Positions 46,485 to 55,489 of a stretch of DNA of 64,000 nt are shown piece after piece. Under the pieces are notes generated by a model that saw nothing but the letters and a program-made list of their open reading frames with translations, ran no database searches and was not told where the DNA came from. The stretch is from assembly GCF_000282595.1 (NCBI RefSeq), contig NZ_AKIZ01000037.1:124001-188000 (forward strand), written 5' to 3'. The translations under genes and the position numbers were made by a program. Source of the stretch: Phyllobacterium sp. YR531. GTDB taxonomy: Bacteria; Pseudomonadota; Alphaproteobacteria; Rhizobiales; Rhizobiaceae. The number at the start of each line of letters is the position of its first letter. Position 1 is the first letter of the stretch.

Positions 46485-46637
46485 TCTCTGCTGCTCTTTA
46501 GGCCTTACGATTGGAATTATTGTCCCATCGTTACCTTATTGCGTCTTTCATTTGCAGCATATTTTCGGCTAGGGTTCGCAGAAATCGATTTGGCCGGCGT
46601 TTAACCGCGCGGCCGACCGAACTGCGGAGACGATGCC

Positions 46638-47660
46638 ATGGCTGATTTCAGTTCGACCCGCCAAGGTCTGGACCATGATGATTACGATCCTTACCGGCTT
46701 TCCAGCCCAAGGTTCGTACTCCTTTCCATGGCGATATTTCTGGTGATCGTCGCTTTTCTCGGAGCCATTCTTTTTCGTCAGATATCCGGATTCTTCACCA
46801 CAAACCCCGGACTGAACGGCCTGATTATTGGTGTGCTGATCGTCGGCATCCTTCTTGGCTTTGGTCAGGTCATTCGTCTGTTTCCTGAAGTAAAATGGGT
46901 CAATTCCTTCCGGAAGGGCAACAACGACCCGGACGCAAGGCCTGTCATGCTGGCGCCCATGCGTGCGCTGATCGGGCGACGGCAATCTATGGCCCTCTCC
47001 ACAAGTGCCATGAGCTCAATGCTCGATTCCATTGCTGCACGCCTGGATGAGACACGCGATATTTCCCGTTATCTCATAGGCCTGCTCGTGTTTCTTGGTC
47101 TGCTTGGTACATTTTGGGGTTTGCTGGAAACCATCGGTTCGATCGGCACAACCATCCAATCGCTTGACCCCCGCGTTGGTGACGCAAACAGTGTTCTGGA
47201 TTCTTTGAAGGCGGGGCTAGAATCACCGCTTCGCGGCATGGGTACTGCTTTTTCGTCATCCCTGTTCGGACTTTCCGGATCACTGATCCTTGGCTTCCTC
47301 GACCTTCAGGCAGGGCGGGCCCAAAACCGTTTTTATACGGAGCTTGAAAACTGGCTCTCCAGCGTTACTGACCTTGGGTCTGATCTTCACGCAATTGACG
47401 CTGCCAACAGCGGTACATCTGATGAGTTACGCGTTCTATCCGAGCGTTTGCAGAATATTCAGGAGACAGGCGGTTCAAGCCAACGGACAACAGCAGCCTT
47501 GGCCAGCCTTGCCGAGGGCATCCAAGGACTTGTCAAGAATATGCGAGCAGAGCAGCAGATCATGCGTGACTGGGTGGAAAAGCAGGCTGACGAGCAAAAG
47601 GCCATTCGCAAGACGCTTGATAAGCTCGGCGATTCTATCGAACGCAACAAGGCAAACTGA
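46638..47660 (+). CDS. MotA/TolQ/ExbB-like proton-channel protein
   Basis: The 340-residue protein has four membrane helices at about 25-47, 58-80, 143-165 and 200-222. The third carries FLGLLGTFWGLLETIG and the fourth GMGTAFSSSLFGLSGSLILGF, which match the two conserved TolQ/ExbB/MotA helices. A cytoplasmic helical tail of about 100 residues ends the protein. It is 2 nt from a MotB-like gene, so the two form an ion-driven channel pair. It is too short for ZorA, lacks flagellar neighbours and is separate from tolQ, so the role of its work output is unknown. Confidence 0.75.
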   Translation: MADFSSTRQGLDHDDYDPYRLSSPRFVLLSMAIFLVIVAFLGAILFRQISGFFTTNPGLNGLIIGVLIVGILLGFGQVIRLFPEVKWVNSFRKGNNDPDARPVMLAPMRALIGRRQSMALSTSAMSSMLDSIAARLDETRDISRYLIGLLVFLGLLGTFWGLLETIGSIGTTIQSLDPRVGDANSVLDSLKAGLESPLRGMGTAFSSSLFGLSGSLILGFLDLQAGRAQNRFYTELENWLSSVTDLGSDLHAIDAANSGTSDELRVLSERLQNIQETGGSSQRTTAALASLAEGIQGLVKNMRAEQQIMRDWVEKQADEQKAIRKTLDKLGDSIERNKAN

Positions 47661-47662
47661 CC

Positions 47663-48694
47663 ATGGGTCTGGGTCGCAAGCGCCGTCCTATCCGTCATGT
47701 CGATTATTGGCCAGGCTTCGTTGATGCGCTGTCGACGCTGCTCCTGTCGATCATGTTCCTTTTGTCGGTGTTTGTACTTGCCCAGTTTCTTCTCAGTCAG
47801 GAAATAACCGGCAAGGATGCCGTTCTCAACCGGCTCAACTCGCAGATCAATGAACTTACACAGCTCCTTTCCCTCGAGCAGGGCAATAAGCAGGACCTCG
47901 AAGATACCATCGCCAATCTGCAAGCTTCCTTGACCAATGCCCAAAGTGAGCAATCGCGTTTGCAATCATTGCTGTCTCAAGGCGCTGGCGCAGGTGCGGC
48001 GGCTGAAGGCAAGATAAGCGAGCTATCCACCGGCCTTGAAAACGAGAAGCAGATTAGTGCCCGGGCCTTGTCCCAGGTGGAATTGCTGAATCAGCAAATT
48101 TCTGCTTTGCGCAGGCAGATCGGCGCGCTTGAAGAAGCATTGAATGCCTCTGAGTCGCGGGACAAGGAATCCAATGCCAAGATCGCCGATCTCGGCAAGC
48201 GGTTGAACGTAGCCTTGGCACAACGTGTGCAGGAATTGAATCGCTATCGGTCTGACTTCTTCGGACGCCTGCGCGAAATTCTTTCAGACCGCGAGAATAT
48301 CCGCATCGTTGGCGACCGTTTTGTCTTCCAGTCCGAAGTGCTGTTTCCGTCAGGTGCGGCGGTCTTGAATCCGGCTGGTTCTGAGGAAATGAAGAAGCTG
48401 GCGCTGGCGTTGATTGATCTGCAAAAAGAAATCCCGGACGATATCAATTGGGTTTTGCGCGTTGATGGTCACACGGACGATATCGCCTTATCCGGCACAG
48501 GCCAGTTCAAGGATAACTGGGAGCTTTCATCAGCGCGTGCAATTTCCGTTGTGAAATTCTTGATCGCAAATGGCGTTCCGGCAAACAGGCTCGTCGCCGC
48601 AGGCTTCGGCGAGTTTCAACCCCTGGAACCCGGCGAAACTCCCGAGGTTCGCGCAAGAAATCGCCGCATCGAGTTGAAACTGACCGAACGCTAA
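47663..48694 (+). CDS. MotB-like protein with OmpA peptidoglycan-binding domain
   Basis: The 343-residue protein has an N-terminal basic tail, one membrane helix (about 18-42) with the conserved ion-binding Asp21 in WPGFVDALSTLLLSIM, and a long coiled coil (about 48-180, repeated Leu/Gln heptads). A C-terminal OmpA domain follows (VDGHTDDIALSG, LSSARAISVVKFLI, ARNRRIELKL). The order is that of MotB and ZorB: proton-binding helix, spacer, cell-wall anchor. It starts 2 nt after the MotA-like gene and its stop overlaps the convergent DUF1304 gene by 4 nt. Confidence 0.8.
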   Translation: MGLGRKRRPIRHVDYWPGFVDALSTLLLSIMFLLSVFVLAQFLLSQEITGKDAVLNRLNSQINELTQLLSLEQGNKQDLEDTIANLQASLTNAQSEQSRLQSLLSQGAGAGAAAEGKISELSTGLENEKQISARALSQVELLNQQISALRRQIGALEEALNASESRDKESNAKIADLGKRLNVALAQRVQELNRYRSDFFGRLREILSDRENIRIVGDRFVFQSEVLFPSGAAVLNPAGSEEMKKLALALIDLQKEIPDDINWVLRVDGHTDDIALSGTGQFKDNWELSSARAISVVKFLIANGVPANRLVAAGFGEFQPLEPGETPEVRARNRRIELKLTER

Positions 48695-49044
48695 ATTCCG
48701 TAAAGTGTAGCAATCAACGCAAGTAGTGCCGGGAAAGCCTGTACGTAGAGGATTTTCCGGCCGACTGTTGCAGCGCCAAACATCCCTGCCACCAGCACAC
48801 AGCCGAGGAAGAACACTTTGATGGCGAAACCTCCTTCGCCCAGCCACAGGCCCCAAACCAGACCAGCAACCAGAAAACCGTTGTAAAGGCCCTGGTTCAT
48901 AGCCAGTGTTTTAGAAGCGGTCGCGAACTCCTGCGTTAGCCGGAATGTTTTCAGGCCTTGGGGTTTGTCCCAAACAACCATTTCCAGATACATGAAATAG
49001 ACGTGGAGCAGTGCAACCAGCCCCGTCAAAATATTTGCAATCAT
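48691..49044 (-). CDS. DUF1304 membrane protein
   Basis: This 117-residue protein has four hydrophobic helices covering almost its whole length (ANILTGLVALLHVYFMYLEM, then LYNGFLVAGLVWGLWL and onward), matching the DUF1304 family. The function of this family is unknown. It is convergent with the MotB-like gene (4-nt overlap) and follows the ABC exporter gene in the same orientation by 53 nt. Confidence 0.8.
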   Translation of the reverse strand: MIANILTGLVALLHVYFMYLEMVVWDKPQGLKTFRLTQEFATASKTLAMNQGLYNGFLVAGLVWGLWLGEGGFAIKVFFLGCVLVAGMFGAATVGRKILYVQAFPALLALIATLYGI

Positions 49045-49097
49045 CCTGATTCCCCCACACGCAATCCAACCAGAACACCTTCAGGCAAAGATGGCAA

Positions 49098-50909
49098 CTA
49101 TTCAGCAGCGCCTCTGAAGGCATCGGCCCCCGCCTCAAACTGCAGTTTCGCGAGATGAGCGTAAATCCCATTTTTCTTGACAAGCACCTGGTGGGTACCC
49201 TCTTCGACAATCCGCCCATTCTCCATGACCAGAATGCGATCCGCTTTCAGAACTGTTGCAAGTCTATGGGCGATAACCAGAGTCGTTCGCCCTTCCATCA
49301 AATGATCGAGAGCTTTCTGCACCAGCATCTCGCTTTCGGCATCAAGGGCTGAAGTTGCCTCGTCGAGCAGCAATATTGGCGCATTCCGCAATATAGCGCG
49401 AGCAATCGCAACGCGTTGACGCTGCCCACCCGAAAGCGTTACGCCACGCTCGCCAACCTGCGTTTCGTAGCCTTGGTCTAGCGCACTGATGAAATCATGC
49501 GCCAATGCGGCCTTGGCTGCAGCTTCGATGTCGGCATTGCTGGCACCAGGACGACCAAACCCGATATTCTCGCTTACCGTTGCAGCAAAAATAGTGGTGT
49601 CCTGCGGGACTATTGCAATCCGTGCGCGCAGATCTGCCGGATCAACATTCCGGATATCGATGCCATCAACATTAATGCTGCCTGAGGCCGGATCATAATA
49701 GCGCAACAACAAAGAGAAGACAGTACTCTTCCCTGCGCCTGACGGGCCAACTATAGCGACTGTTTCACCGGGATTGACCGTAAAGTTCAGCCCTCGTAAT
49801 GCCGGTGCATCAGGGCGGGCAGGATAATTGAATTGCACCTGATCAAAATCGACTGACCCGACAGGCGGCTGCGGTAGGGCTACAGGGTTTGCCGGGGCTG
49901 CAATAGCCGGTTCCTCGTTGAGAATTTCTGTCAGCCGCTCGGCAGCACCGGATGCTTGCGAGAGTTCGCCCCATACCTCGGAAAGCGCGCCCAATGCACC
50001 TGCTGCAAAAACCGAGTAAAGCAGGAACTGTCCCAATGTACCCGGCGTCATGACGCCGGAAAGCACATCGCGCGAACCGAACCAAAGCACGGCGACAACA
50101 CTGGAAAAAATCATGAAAATCGCAAAGGCTGTAAGAAAAGCCCGGGCTTTCACAGATGCGCGTGCTGCCAGAAATGCATCTTCCACGGCACCGCCAAAGC
50201 GCGACGTCGCCAACTTCTCATTGGTAAAGGCCTGTAATGTGCGCACTGAAACGATGGACTCGCTTGCATAGGCAGTTGCATCGGCAAGCGTATCCTGCGC
50301 TCTACGAGAGCGCCTGCGTACGGATCGGCCAAAGGCGACCAATGGTATGATGATGACCGGAATTGCCGCAATCACCAGACTGGAAAGTTTCAGGCTTGTA
50401 ATCACCATCATGAAGATAGCGCCGAGTGCCAGTATCAAATTCCTCAAGGCTATGGATGCCGTTGCCCCAACGGCAGATTTTATCTGTGTCGTATCGGCTG
50501 TGAGGCGCGAAACAATTTCACCGGATTGCGTGCCATCAAAGAATGCCGGCGAAAGCTTGGTCAGATGTGCAAATACGTCGCGGCGCAGATCGGATATAAT
50601 CCGTTCACCCAGTGTAATGACAAAATAGTATCGTCCCGCCGACGCAACAGCCAGCAATGCAGCGAGCAGTACGAGCATTCCGAAGTAATTATCGATGAAC
50701 GCTCCGTTCGCGCCGGTGAACCCATGGTCGATCATTCGCCTTACCGCCAGCGGCAAAGTCAATGTTGTTACCGCCGCCAATATCAGGGACACAAGCGCAC
50801 CTGCCAGCATGCCTTTATAGCGGGACATATAGGGGAAGATACGGCTCAGCGGTTTCAGCGAGCGGCGCTTTCTCTCTGTCTCTAGGCGAGATTGAGCCGA
50901 ATCGGCCAT
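49098..50909 (-). CDS. ABC-type exporter, fused permease/ATPase (MsbA-like)
   Basis: The 603-residue protein has a six-helix exporter domain (about 30-320) and a nucleotide-binding domain with Walker A GPSGAGKS, Q-loop IVPQDTTIF, signature LSGGQRQR, Walker B ILLLDEATSALD and the H-loop VIAHRLATV. It should form homodimers in the inner membrane and export lipids or drugs. MsbA-type lipid A export is possible, but no lipid gene is adjacent. It has its own start region. Confidence 0.9.
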   Translation of the reverse strand: MADSAQSRLETERKRRSLKPLSRIFPYMSRYKGMLAGALVSLILAAVTTLTLPLAVRRMIDHGFTGANGAFIDNYFGMLVLLAALLAVASAGRYYFVITLGERIISDLRRDVFAHLTKLSPAFFDGTQSGEIVSRLTADTTQIKSAVGATASIALRNLILALGAIFMMVITSLKLSSLVIAAIPVIIIPLVAFGRSVRRRSRRAQDTLADATAYASESIVSVRTLQAFTNEKLATSRFGGAVEDAFLAARASVKARAFLTAFAIFMIFSSVVAVLWFGSRDVLSGVMTPGTLGQFLLYSVFAAGALGALSEVWGELSQASGAAERLTEILNEEPAIAAPANPVALPQPPVGSVDFDQVQFNYPARPDAPALRGLNFTVNPGETVAIVGPSGAGKSTVFSLLLRYYDPASGSINVDGIDIRNVDPADLRARIAIVPQDTTIFAATVSENIGFGRPGASNADIEAAAKAALAHDFISALDQGYETQVGERGVTLSGGQRQRVAIARAILRNAPILLLDEATSALDAESEMLVQKALDHLMEGRTTLVIAHRLATVLKADRILVMENGRIVEEGTHQVLVKKNGIYAHLAKLQFEAGADAFRGAAE

Positions 50910-50956
50910 TAATCAATATCCTCACATCGCTTTCGCGACTTTGCAGCCAGACGGCC

Positions 50957-50985
50957 TTGTTATTGCTTGAAGGCTGATGTATAGG
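50957..50985 (+). promoter_or_regulatory. Sigma-70-type promoter candidate for rpmE
   Basis: TTGTTA (50957-50962), 17 nt, then TATAGG (50980-50985). The spacing is ideal and it would give a 5' leader of about 130 nt, long enough for a ribosomal-protein regulatory leader. It is upstream of rpmE and divergent from the ABC exporter. Confidence 0.35.
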
Positions 50986-51123
50986 CTCGCCAACAGTTTT
51001 GGAAGCCCCAACCGTCTGCAGTCCCTGTGGCGTTTGGCTTCATCTTTAACAATCGGCTTCCGACCGGAACCACCACAACGATAGTGGCTCCAGTTTTACG
51101 CCCTCCAGTTTAGGACAATACCG

Positions 51124-51345
51124 ATGAAAGCCAACATTCATCCTGACTACCACAACATCAAAGTCGTCATGACCGATGGTACCGAATATGTCACACGTTC
51201 CACATGGGGCAAGGAAGGCGATACGATGAACCTCGATATCGATCCATCCACACATCCAGCATGGACAGGCGGCAATGCGCAGCTTTCCGATCGCGGTGGC
51301 CGCGTTACCAAGTTCAAGACACGCTTCGGCAATCTCGGCATATAA
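51124..51345 (+). CDS. rpmE: 50S ribosomal protein L31
   Basis: At 73 residues this is the normal length for L31 ([21 protein letters not shown]...). The zinc-binding Cys pairs of the C+ form are absent: there are no cysteines at all, so it is the zinc-independent type. It has a solid terminator after it. Confidence 0.95.
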   Translation: MKANIHPDYHNIKVVMTDGTEYVTRSTWGKEGDTMNLDIDPSTHPAWTGGNAQLSDRGGRVTKFKTRFGNLGI

Positions 51346-51379
51346 TTCTATTTGCCACTATGGCATTACGAAACGGCCC

Positions 51380-51406
51380 TGTTCTACAGGGCCGTTTTTG
51401 TTTGTG
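51380..51406 (+). terminator. Rho-independent terminator after rpmE
   Basis: AAACGGCCCTG and CAGGGCCGTTTTTG form an 11-bp stem closed by TTCTA, followed by a T-run. Confidence 0.92.
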
Positions 51407-51428
51407 GATTATTGCGCGGAGTTGAACC

Positions 51429-52076
51429 ATGAGAATTGCCCTACTCCACACCGCAGAGAGTAACGTTGTCGGGTTTGAACAAGCCGGACGAACTTTGGGA
51501 TTATCTGAAGGAACGCTTGTCCACGAGGTCCGCGCCGACCTTCTCCTTGCAGCTCGGGAGGCAGGAGGACTGACAGCATCGATTGCCAAGGACACTGCCT
51601 TGGCCCTGCGCGCGTTAACAAGCCACGCTGACGTCGTCGTATTGACGTGTTCCACCCTCGGCCCGTCGATCGACGAAGTCGGTGCCAAGAGCGTTCCAAT
51701 CTTGCGTGTTGATGCAGCACTGGCCGAACATGCGGTTCGTGGTGGCGGCTTGGTTGTTGCACTTTGCGCTTTAGATACCACAGTCGAGCCAACGACGCGG
51801 CTTTTCGCGCAAACTGCAGCCAAGATTGGTGCACAGGTGGACGTCCGCCTGATTCCGGATATCTGGGATCTGCTTCTGGCGGGAAATCATGCTGCCTATT
51901 ATGACGCAATCGCCAAGGCAGCAGATGCTGCTTATGACAAGGGAGCGAGCGTTGTAGCTCTGGCACAAGCCTCAATGTCTCCAGCAGCTGATCTGGTCAT
52001 GAGGGGTCCAAGGCCTTTGGATTCACCAAGCTCGGGGCTGGCAGCAGCCATCGCCATTGCCCGAGCCGCTGTTTGA
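51429..52076 (+). CDS. Asp/Glu racemase-like protein lacking the second catalytic Cys
   Basis: The 215-residue protein has the two-domain Asp/Glu/hydantoin racemase pattern. One cysteine is in the first active-site strand (VVVLTCSTLGPSID, C74). The second site, normally a Cys-Thr-His or similar after a beta strand, is VALAQASMSP, with A181 and S182. Such proteins are unlikely to work as two-base racemases, and homologues are usually left as hypothetical. It could be a decarboxylase- or isomerase-like relative, as in AMDase where one Cys suffices. It lies 64 nt upstream of an amino-acid permease. Confidence 0.65.
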   Translation: MRIALLHTAESNVVGFEQAGRTLGLSEGTLVHEVRADLLLAAREAGGLTASIAKDTALALRALTSHADVVVLTCSTLGPSIDEVGAKSVPILRVDAALAEHAVRGGGLVVALCALDTTVEPTTRLFAQTAAKIGAQVDVRLIPDIWDLLLAGNHAAYYDAIAKAADAAYDKGASVVALAQASMSPAADLVMRGPRPLDSPSSGLAAAIAIARAAV

Positions 52077-52140
52077 CAAGCTGCTGTTTCGCCAATAGCT
52101 TTTCCCTAGCATATCAGCATGCATAGGGAGGGACCATGCA

Positions 52141-53562
52141 ATGACGGACGTGACTTCCGGAGCCGGAAAAGCAACTGGCGCAACGATTGAACCAAGTCTG
52201 CATAGGGTAATGGGGCCGTGGCTCCTCCTTCTTTTCATTGTAGGCGATATTCTCGGCACAGGTATTTATGCTCTGACAGGACAGGTCGCGAAACAGGTTG
52301 GCGGCGTTGTGTGGCTACCATTCCTGATTGCCTTCGTTGTGGCCGTTGTTACAGCATTCAGCTATCTGGAGCTGGTGACCAAATATCCGAAAGCCGCTGG
52401 CGCAGCACTCTATACACACAAGGCCTTCGGCATCCATTTCATTACATTCATCGTTGCCTTCACCGTCATGTGCTCCGGCATAACCTCGGCATCGACAGCC
52501 TCCCGTGCATTTGCCGCCAACCTTTCAGGTGCATTCCAGCTCAATCTTGAGTCGGGCATAGGTATCTCCCTTGTAGCACTCGCTTTCATGGCACTTGTTG
52601 CCATCGTCAATTTCCGCGGTGTCGGCGAAAGCGTGAAGGCAAATGTCGTGCTTACGGTCGTGGAACTGACAGGCCTGCTCATTATTATCTTCATCGGATT
52701 GTGGGCCATCAGTGCCGGTCAGGGTGACGTATCACGCATCACGCAATTTGCGACCTCTCCAGATTCCAGCATTTTCTGGTCGGTCATGGCTGCCACGACG
52801 CTGGCATTTTTTGCCATGGTGGGCTTTGAGGATTCCGTGAACATGGCGGAGGAATGCAAAAACCCTTCGAATATCTTTCCGAAGGTGCTTTTGGCAGGTC
52901 TGTTCATCACCGGCATCATCTATGTGCTGGTTTCGATTTCCGCCATAACGCTCGTCTCGCCCGCAGACCTTGGTGAAGGCGAAACACCTTTGCTCAAGGT
53001 GGTGCAGGCTGGTGCCCCCAATTTCCCGCTATGGATATTCGGCTTCATTACAATGTTTGCGGTCGCCAACAGCGCTTTGATCAACATGCTCATGGCGAGC
53101 CGTCTTGTTTATGGCATGAGCCGCGAGCATGTATTGCCGCCCATATTCGGCAAGGTGCACGCGTCGCGTCGTACACCCTATCTTGCTATCGCCTTCACCA
53201 CCCTGCTGGCTTTCGGCCTGATCATGTTTGTGGGTGAAGTTCCTGCGCTCGGGGGAACAACCGCGCTTTTGTTGCTGTTTGTTTTCACAATCGTCAACAT
53301 TGCTGTGCTGATCCTGCGCCGTGAAAAGGTCGATCATGACCATTTCCGCACACCGACATTCCTTCCCGTTATCGGTGCTATCTCCTGCGCATTCTTCGCT
53401 GGCCCCTGGACTGGCCGCGATCCTGTTCAGTACAAGATCGCGGGGATTTTGATCGCTGTCGGCGTTGCTCTTTGGGTGGTTACCATTCTGGTAAACCGGG
53501 CGACCGGCGTTACTGAAAAGTCTGACCTGAGCACTTTGGGTGGCGACGGCCCGGTCAACTAA
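52141..53562 (+). CDS. APC-family amino-acid permease
   Basis: The 473-residue protein has about twelve helices. The first helix has the APC unwound motif IVGDILGTGIYALTGQVAKQVG, and helix 6 has FFAMVGFEDSVNMAEECKNP. It is an inner-membrane amino-acid/amine transporter of unknown specificity. The racemase-like gene directly upstream suggests they may act together on an amino acid. It is convergent with yebC across a terminator. Confidence 0.88.
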   Translation: MTDVTSGAGKATGATIEPSLHRVMGPWLLLLFIVGDILGTGIYALTGQVAKQVGGVVWLPFLIAFVVAVVTAFSYLELVTKYPKAAGAALYTHKAFGIHFITFIVAFTVMCSGITSASTASRAFAANLSGAFQLNLESGIGISLVALAFMALVAIVNFRGVGESVKANVVLTVVELTGLLIIIFIGLWAISAGQGDVSRITQFATSPDSSIFWSVMAATTLAFFAMVGFEDSVNMAEECKNPSNIFPKVLLAGLFITGIIYVLVSISAITLVSPADLGEGETPLLKVVQAGAPNFPLWIFGFITMFAVANSALINMLMASRLVYGMSREHVLPPIFGKVHASRRTPYLAIAFTTLLAFGLIMFVGEVPALGGTTALLLLFVFTIVNIAVLILRREKVDHDHFRTPTFLPVIGAISCAFFAGPWTGRDPVQYKIAGILIAVGVALWVVTILVNRATGVTEKSDLSTLGGDGPVN

Positions 53563-53565
53563 ACG

Positions 53566-53604
53566 CATTAAAAAACCCTGCCCCGTGTTTACGGCGCAGG
53601 GTTT
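53566..53604. terminator. Bidirectional terminator between permease and yebC
   Basis: AAAACCCTGC and GCAGGGTTTT pair as a 10-bp stem with an 11- to 14-nt loop. It serves both convergent genes. Confidence 0.85.
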
Positions 53605-53625
53605 TGCTTTGCTTGCCTGTAAGGT

Positions 53626-54375
53626 TCAGGCGGCGCTCAATTTGGCCAGAACTTCGTCACTGACTTCAAAGTTTGCATAGACGTTCTGAACATCATCATC
53701 ATCGTCAAGAGTTGCGATCAAACGCAGGACCGATTGTGCCTTTTCTTCATCGACTGGCGCAGTTGTCGCCGGTTTCCAGATAGGCTTGATGGATTCCGCT
53801 TCACCCAAAGCTGCTTCCAAAGCCTTTGAAACATCACCAATGTCTTCGAAGGCGCAAATGATGACATGGCCCTCTTCATCGCTTGCAACATCTTCAGCGC
53901 CTGCTTCGATAGCCGCCTCCATAACCTTGTCGGCATTGCCGACTTCAGTCTTGTAGGTGATCTCGCCAACCCGGTTGAACATGAATCCAACAGAACCTGT
54001 TTCACCAAGCGCTCCGCCAGCCTTGGTAAAAGCAGCGCGTACATTTGAAGCCGTGCGGTTACGGTTGTCGGTCAGCGCCTCGACGATGACAGCAACACCG
54101 CCCGGGCCATAGCCCTCGTAGCGCACTTCTTCATAGTTCTCGGCATCGCCACCAGCGGCCTTCTTGATGGCACGCTCAATATTGTCTTTCGGCATTGACT
54201 GCGCACGGGCGTTTTGGACAGCCAGACGCAGGCGCGGGTTCATCAAAGGGTCAGGCAGACCCTGCTTGGCAGCGACCGTGATTTCGCGCCCGAGCTTGGA
54301 AAAGATTTTTGACCGCACGGCGTCCTGGCGCCCTTTGCGGTGCATGATGTTCTTGAATTGTGAATGGCCTGCCAT
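53626..54375 (-). CDS. yebC: YebC/PmpR-family translation/transcription regulator
   Basis: The 249-residue protein starts [19 protein letters not shown] with the typical MAGHS(K/Q)(W/F) N-terminus and has the DNA- or RNA-binding domain and acidic C-terminus. YebC proteins act as regulators, and recent studies link the family to relief of ribosome stalling. In most relatives it precedes ruvC; here ruvC is at 37.6 kb, 15.5 kb away. Confidence 0.95.
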   Translation of the reverse strand: MAGHSQFKNIMHRKGRQDAVRSKIFSKLGREITVAAKQGLPDPLMNPRLRLAVQNARAQSMPKDNIERAIKKAAGGDAENYEEVRYEGYGPGGVAVIVEALTDNRNRTASNVRAAFTKAGGALGETGSVGFMFNRVGEITYKTEVGNADKVMEAAIEAGAEDVASDEEGHVIICAFEDIGDVSKALEAALGEAESIKPIWKPATTAPVDEEKAQSVLRLIATLDDDDDVQNVYANFEVSDEVLAKLSAA

Positions 54376-54458
54376 GGCACCCCTGCATGCTTGTCTGCGG
54401 TTTTGGAATGGTGGCCCTTATAAGTAAAAACGGTCCCGCCGTCCAGCACCACCGGAAT

Positions 54459-54887
54459 TCATTCCGCCACGCGTAATTTCACGCCGGAATAAGCATTTGC
54501 CGATACTGCTGTACAAAGTTCAAACCATTCGCAGCCGGAACATGCCGTGCGCGTTATTCCATCAACGAAAGCCTGGCGGAAACTTTCAAGTGTCGGATAT
54601 CCTATCGTCACCCGGTCACCAATCTGCAGTTTCTGGCCCAGCAGTTGCCCCACATCATGCAGAGCCTGTGCGTCCCGCTCCATAACACTGTCATTATGAC
54701 AATGCGGGGCATCCGTTTCCAGAAGGGGCTGGCAAATCTCGTCCGGCCCCTCCCCGATCATGATTTCTTCACCCCGTACCAGTCTTTCGATGATCCTGTC
54801 ATAATTGTCGGTGAAGGCCTGACTGTAGCCTTTACCGACATAAGTCAGCATGCAAAGCAGATGGTGCGGGCGAAGCCTTATCGTCAA
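54459..54887 (-). CDS. DUF1284 protein, probable iron-sulfur protein
   Basis: The 142-residue product begins IRLRPHHLLCML and has several cysteines, including one early (LLC), one in HCHND and CSGCEWFELC near the C-terminus. This spacing matches DUF1284 proteins thought to bind a 4Fe-4S cluster. The start appears to be TTG at 54887, whose TTGA overlaps the bioY stop. A longer reading from 54989 has no homology. It is co-transcribed with bioY. Confidence 0.75.
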   Translation of the reverse strand: MTIRLRPHHLLCMLTYVGKGYSQAFTDNYDRIIERLVRGEEIMIGEGPDEICQPLLETDAPHCHNDSVMERDAQALHDVGQLLGQKLQIGDRVTIGYPTLESFRQAFVDGITRTACSGCEWFELCTAVSANAYSGVKLRVAE

Positions 54888-55459
54888 AGCAACCGAATGC
54901 CCGAACGACGGATACCTTCGATCGTTGCTGCTGCCAGTGCAGATTTGAGCACACCACCAAGAATGAATGGCGCAACGCCGGAAGTCCAAGCGACTTCAGC
55001 CCCGAAAAGACCAGCCAGCCACAATCCGCCGACAGCAAGGCAAAGTGCGTTGCCGAGAAGCATGACGATAGTCGAAATGAACGGGTTGCGGGTGAATCCG
55101 CGTTCAGCCAGAAAACCAACCACCGCAGCAACAACAGGAAAGGCAAACATATAGCCTGCTGTCGGCCCTGCAAAAGCTAGCTGGCCCGGCATTCCCTCCG
55201 CAAGCACCGGCAAGCCGATGAACGACTGGAGCAGCCATGCGACTACAGTAATCCCACCCAGACGCCAGCCATAAAGTGCACCAACCATCGTGACGGCAAA
55301 GGTTTGCATCGTTACCGGTACTGGAACCATAGGTACGGATATCCATGAACTCACTGCCAGGAACATTGTACCGATAAGAACTGCCAGGGCCTGAAAGCCA
55401 AGAGAACGATCAGCAAGCTTCAAAGGTACGAAGGCTTGGGCAGGATTAGTCTGTGTCAT
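54884..55459 (-). CDS. bioY: Biotin transporter substrate-binding component BioY
   Basis: The 191-residue protein has six hydrophobic helices and the BioY pattern VPVTMQTFAVTMVGALYGWRLG with the later GPTAGYMFAFPVVA. It binds biotin in the membrane. The ECF ATPase and energising subunit genes (bioM, bioN) are not next to it; a solitary BioY may work alone or with units elsewhere. It lies directly downstream of the terC gene with 30 nt between them. Confidence 0.93.
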   Translation of the reverse strand: MTQTNPAQAFVPLKLADRSLGFQALAVLIGTMFLAVSSWISVPMVPVPVTMQTFAVTMVGALYGWRLGGITVVAWLLQSFIGLPVLAEGMPGQLAFAGPTAGYMFAFPVVAAVVGFLAERGFTRNPFISTIVMLLGNALCLAVGGLWLAGLFGAEVAWTSGVAPFILGGVLKSALAAATIEGIRRSGIRLL

Positions 55460-55489
55460 TTCACATTTCCCCGAAAAGGTTGAGTATAG

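Noticed and set aside
46638-48694. Zorya anti-phage system (ZorAB)
   Set aside because: The MotA-like protein is far shorter than ZorA and lacks its long tail, and no ZorC, ZorD or ZorE is adjacent.
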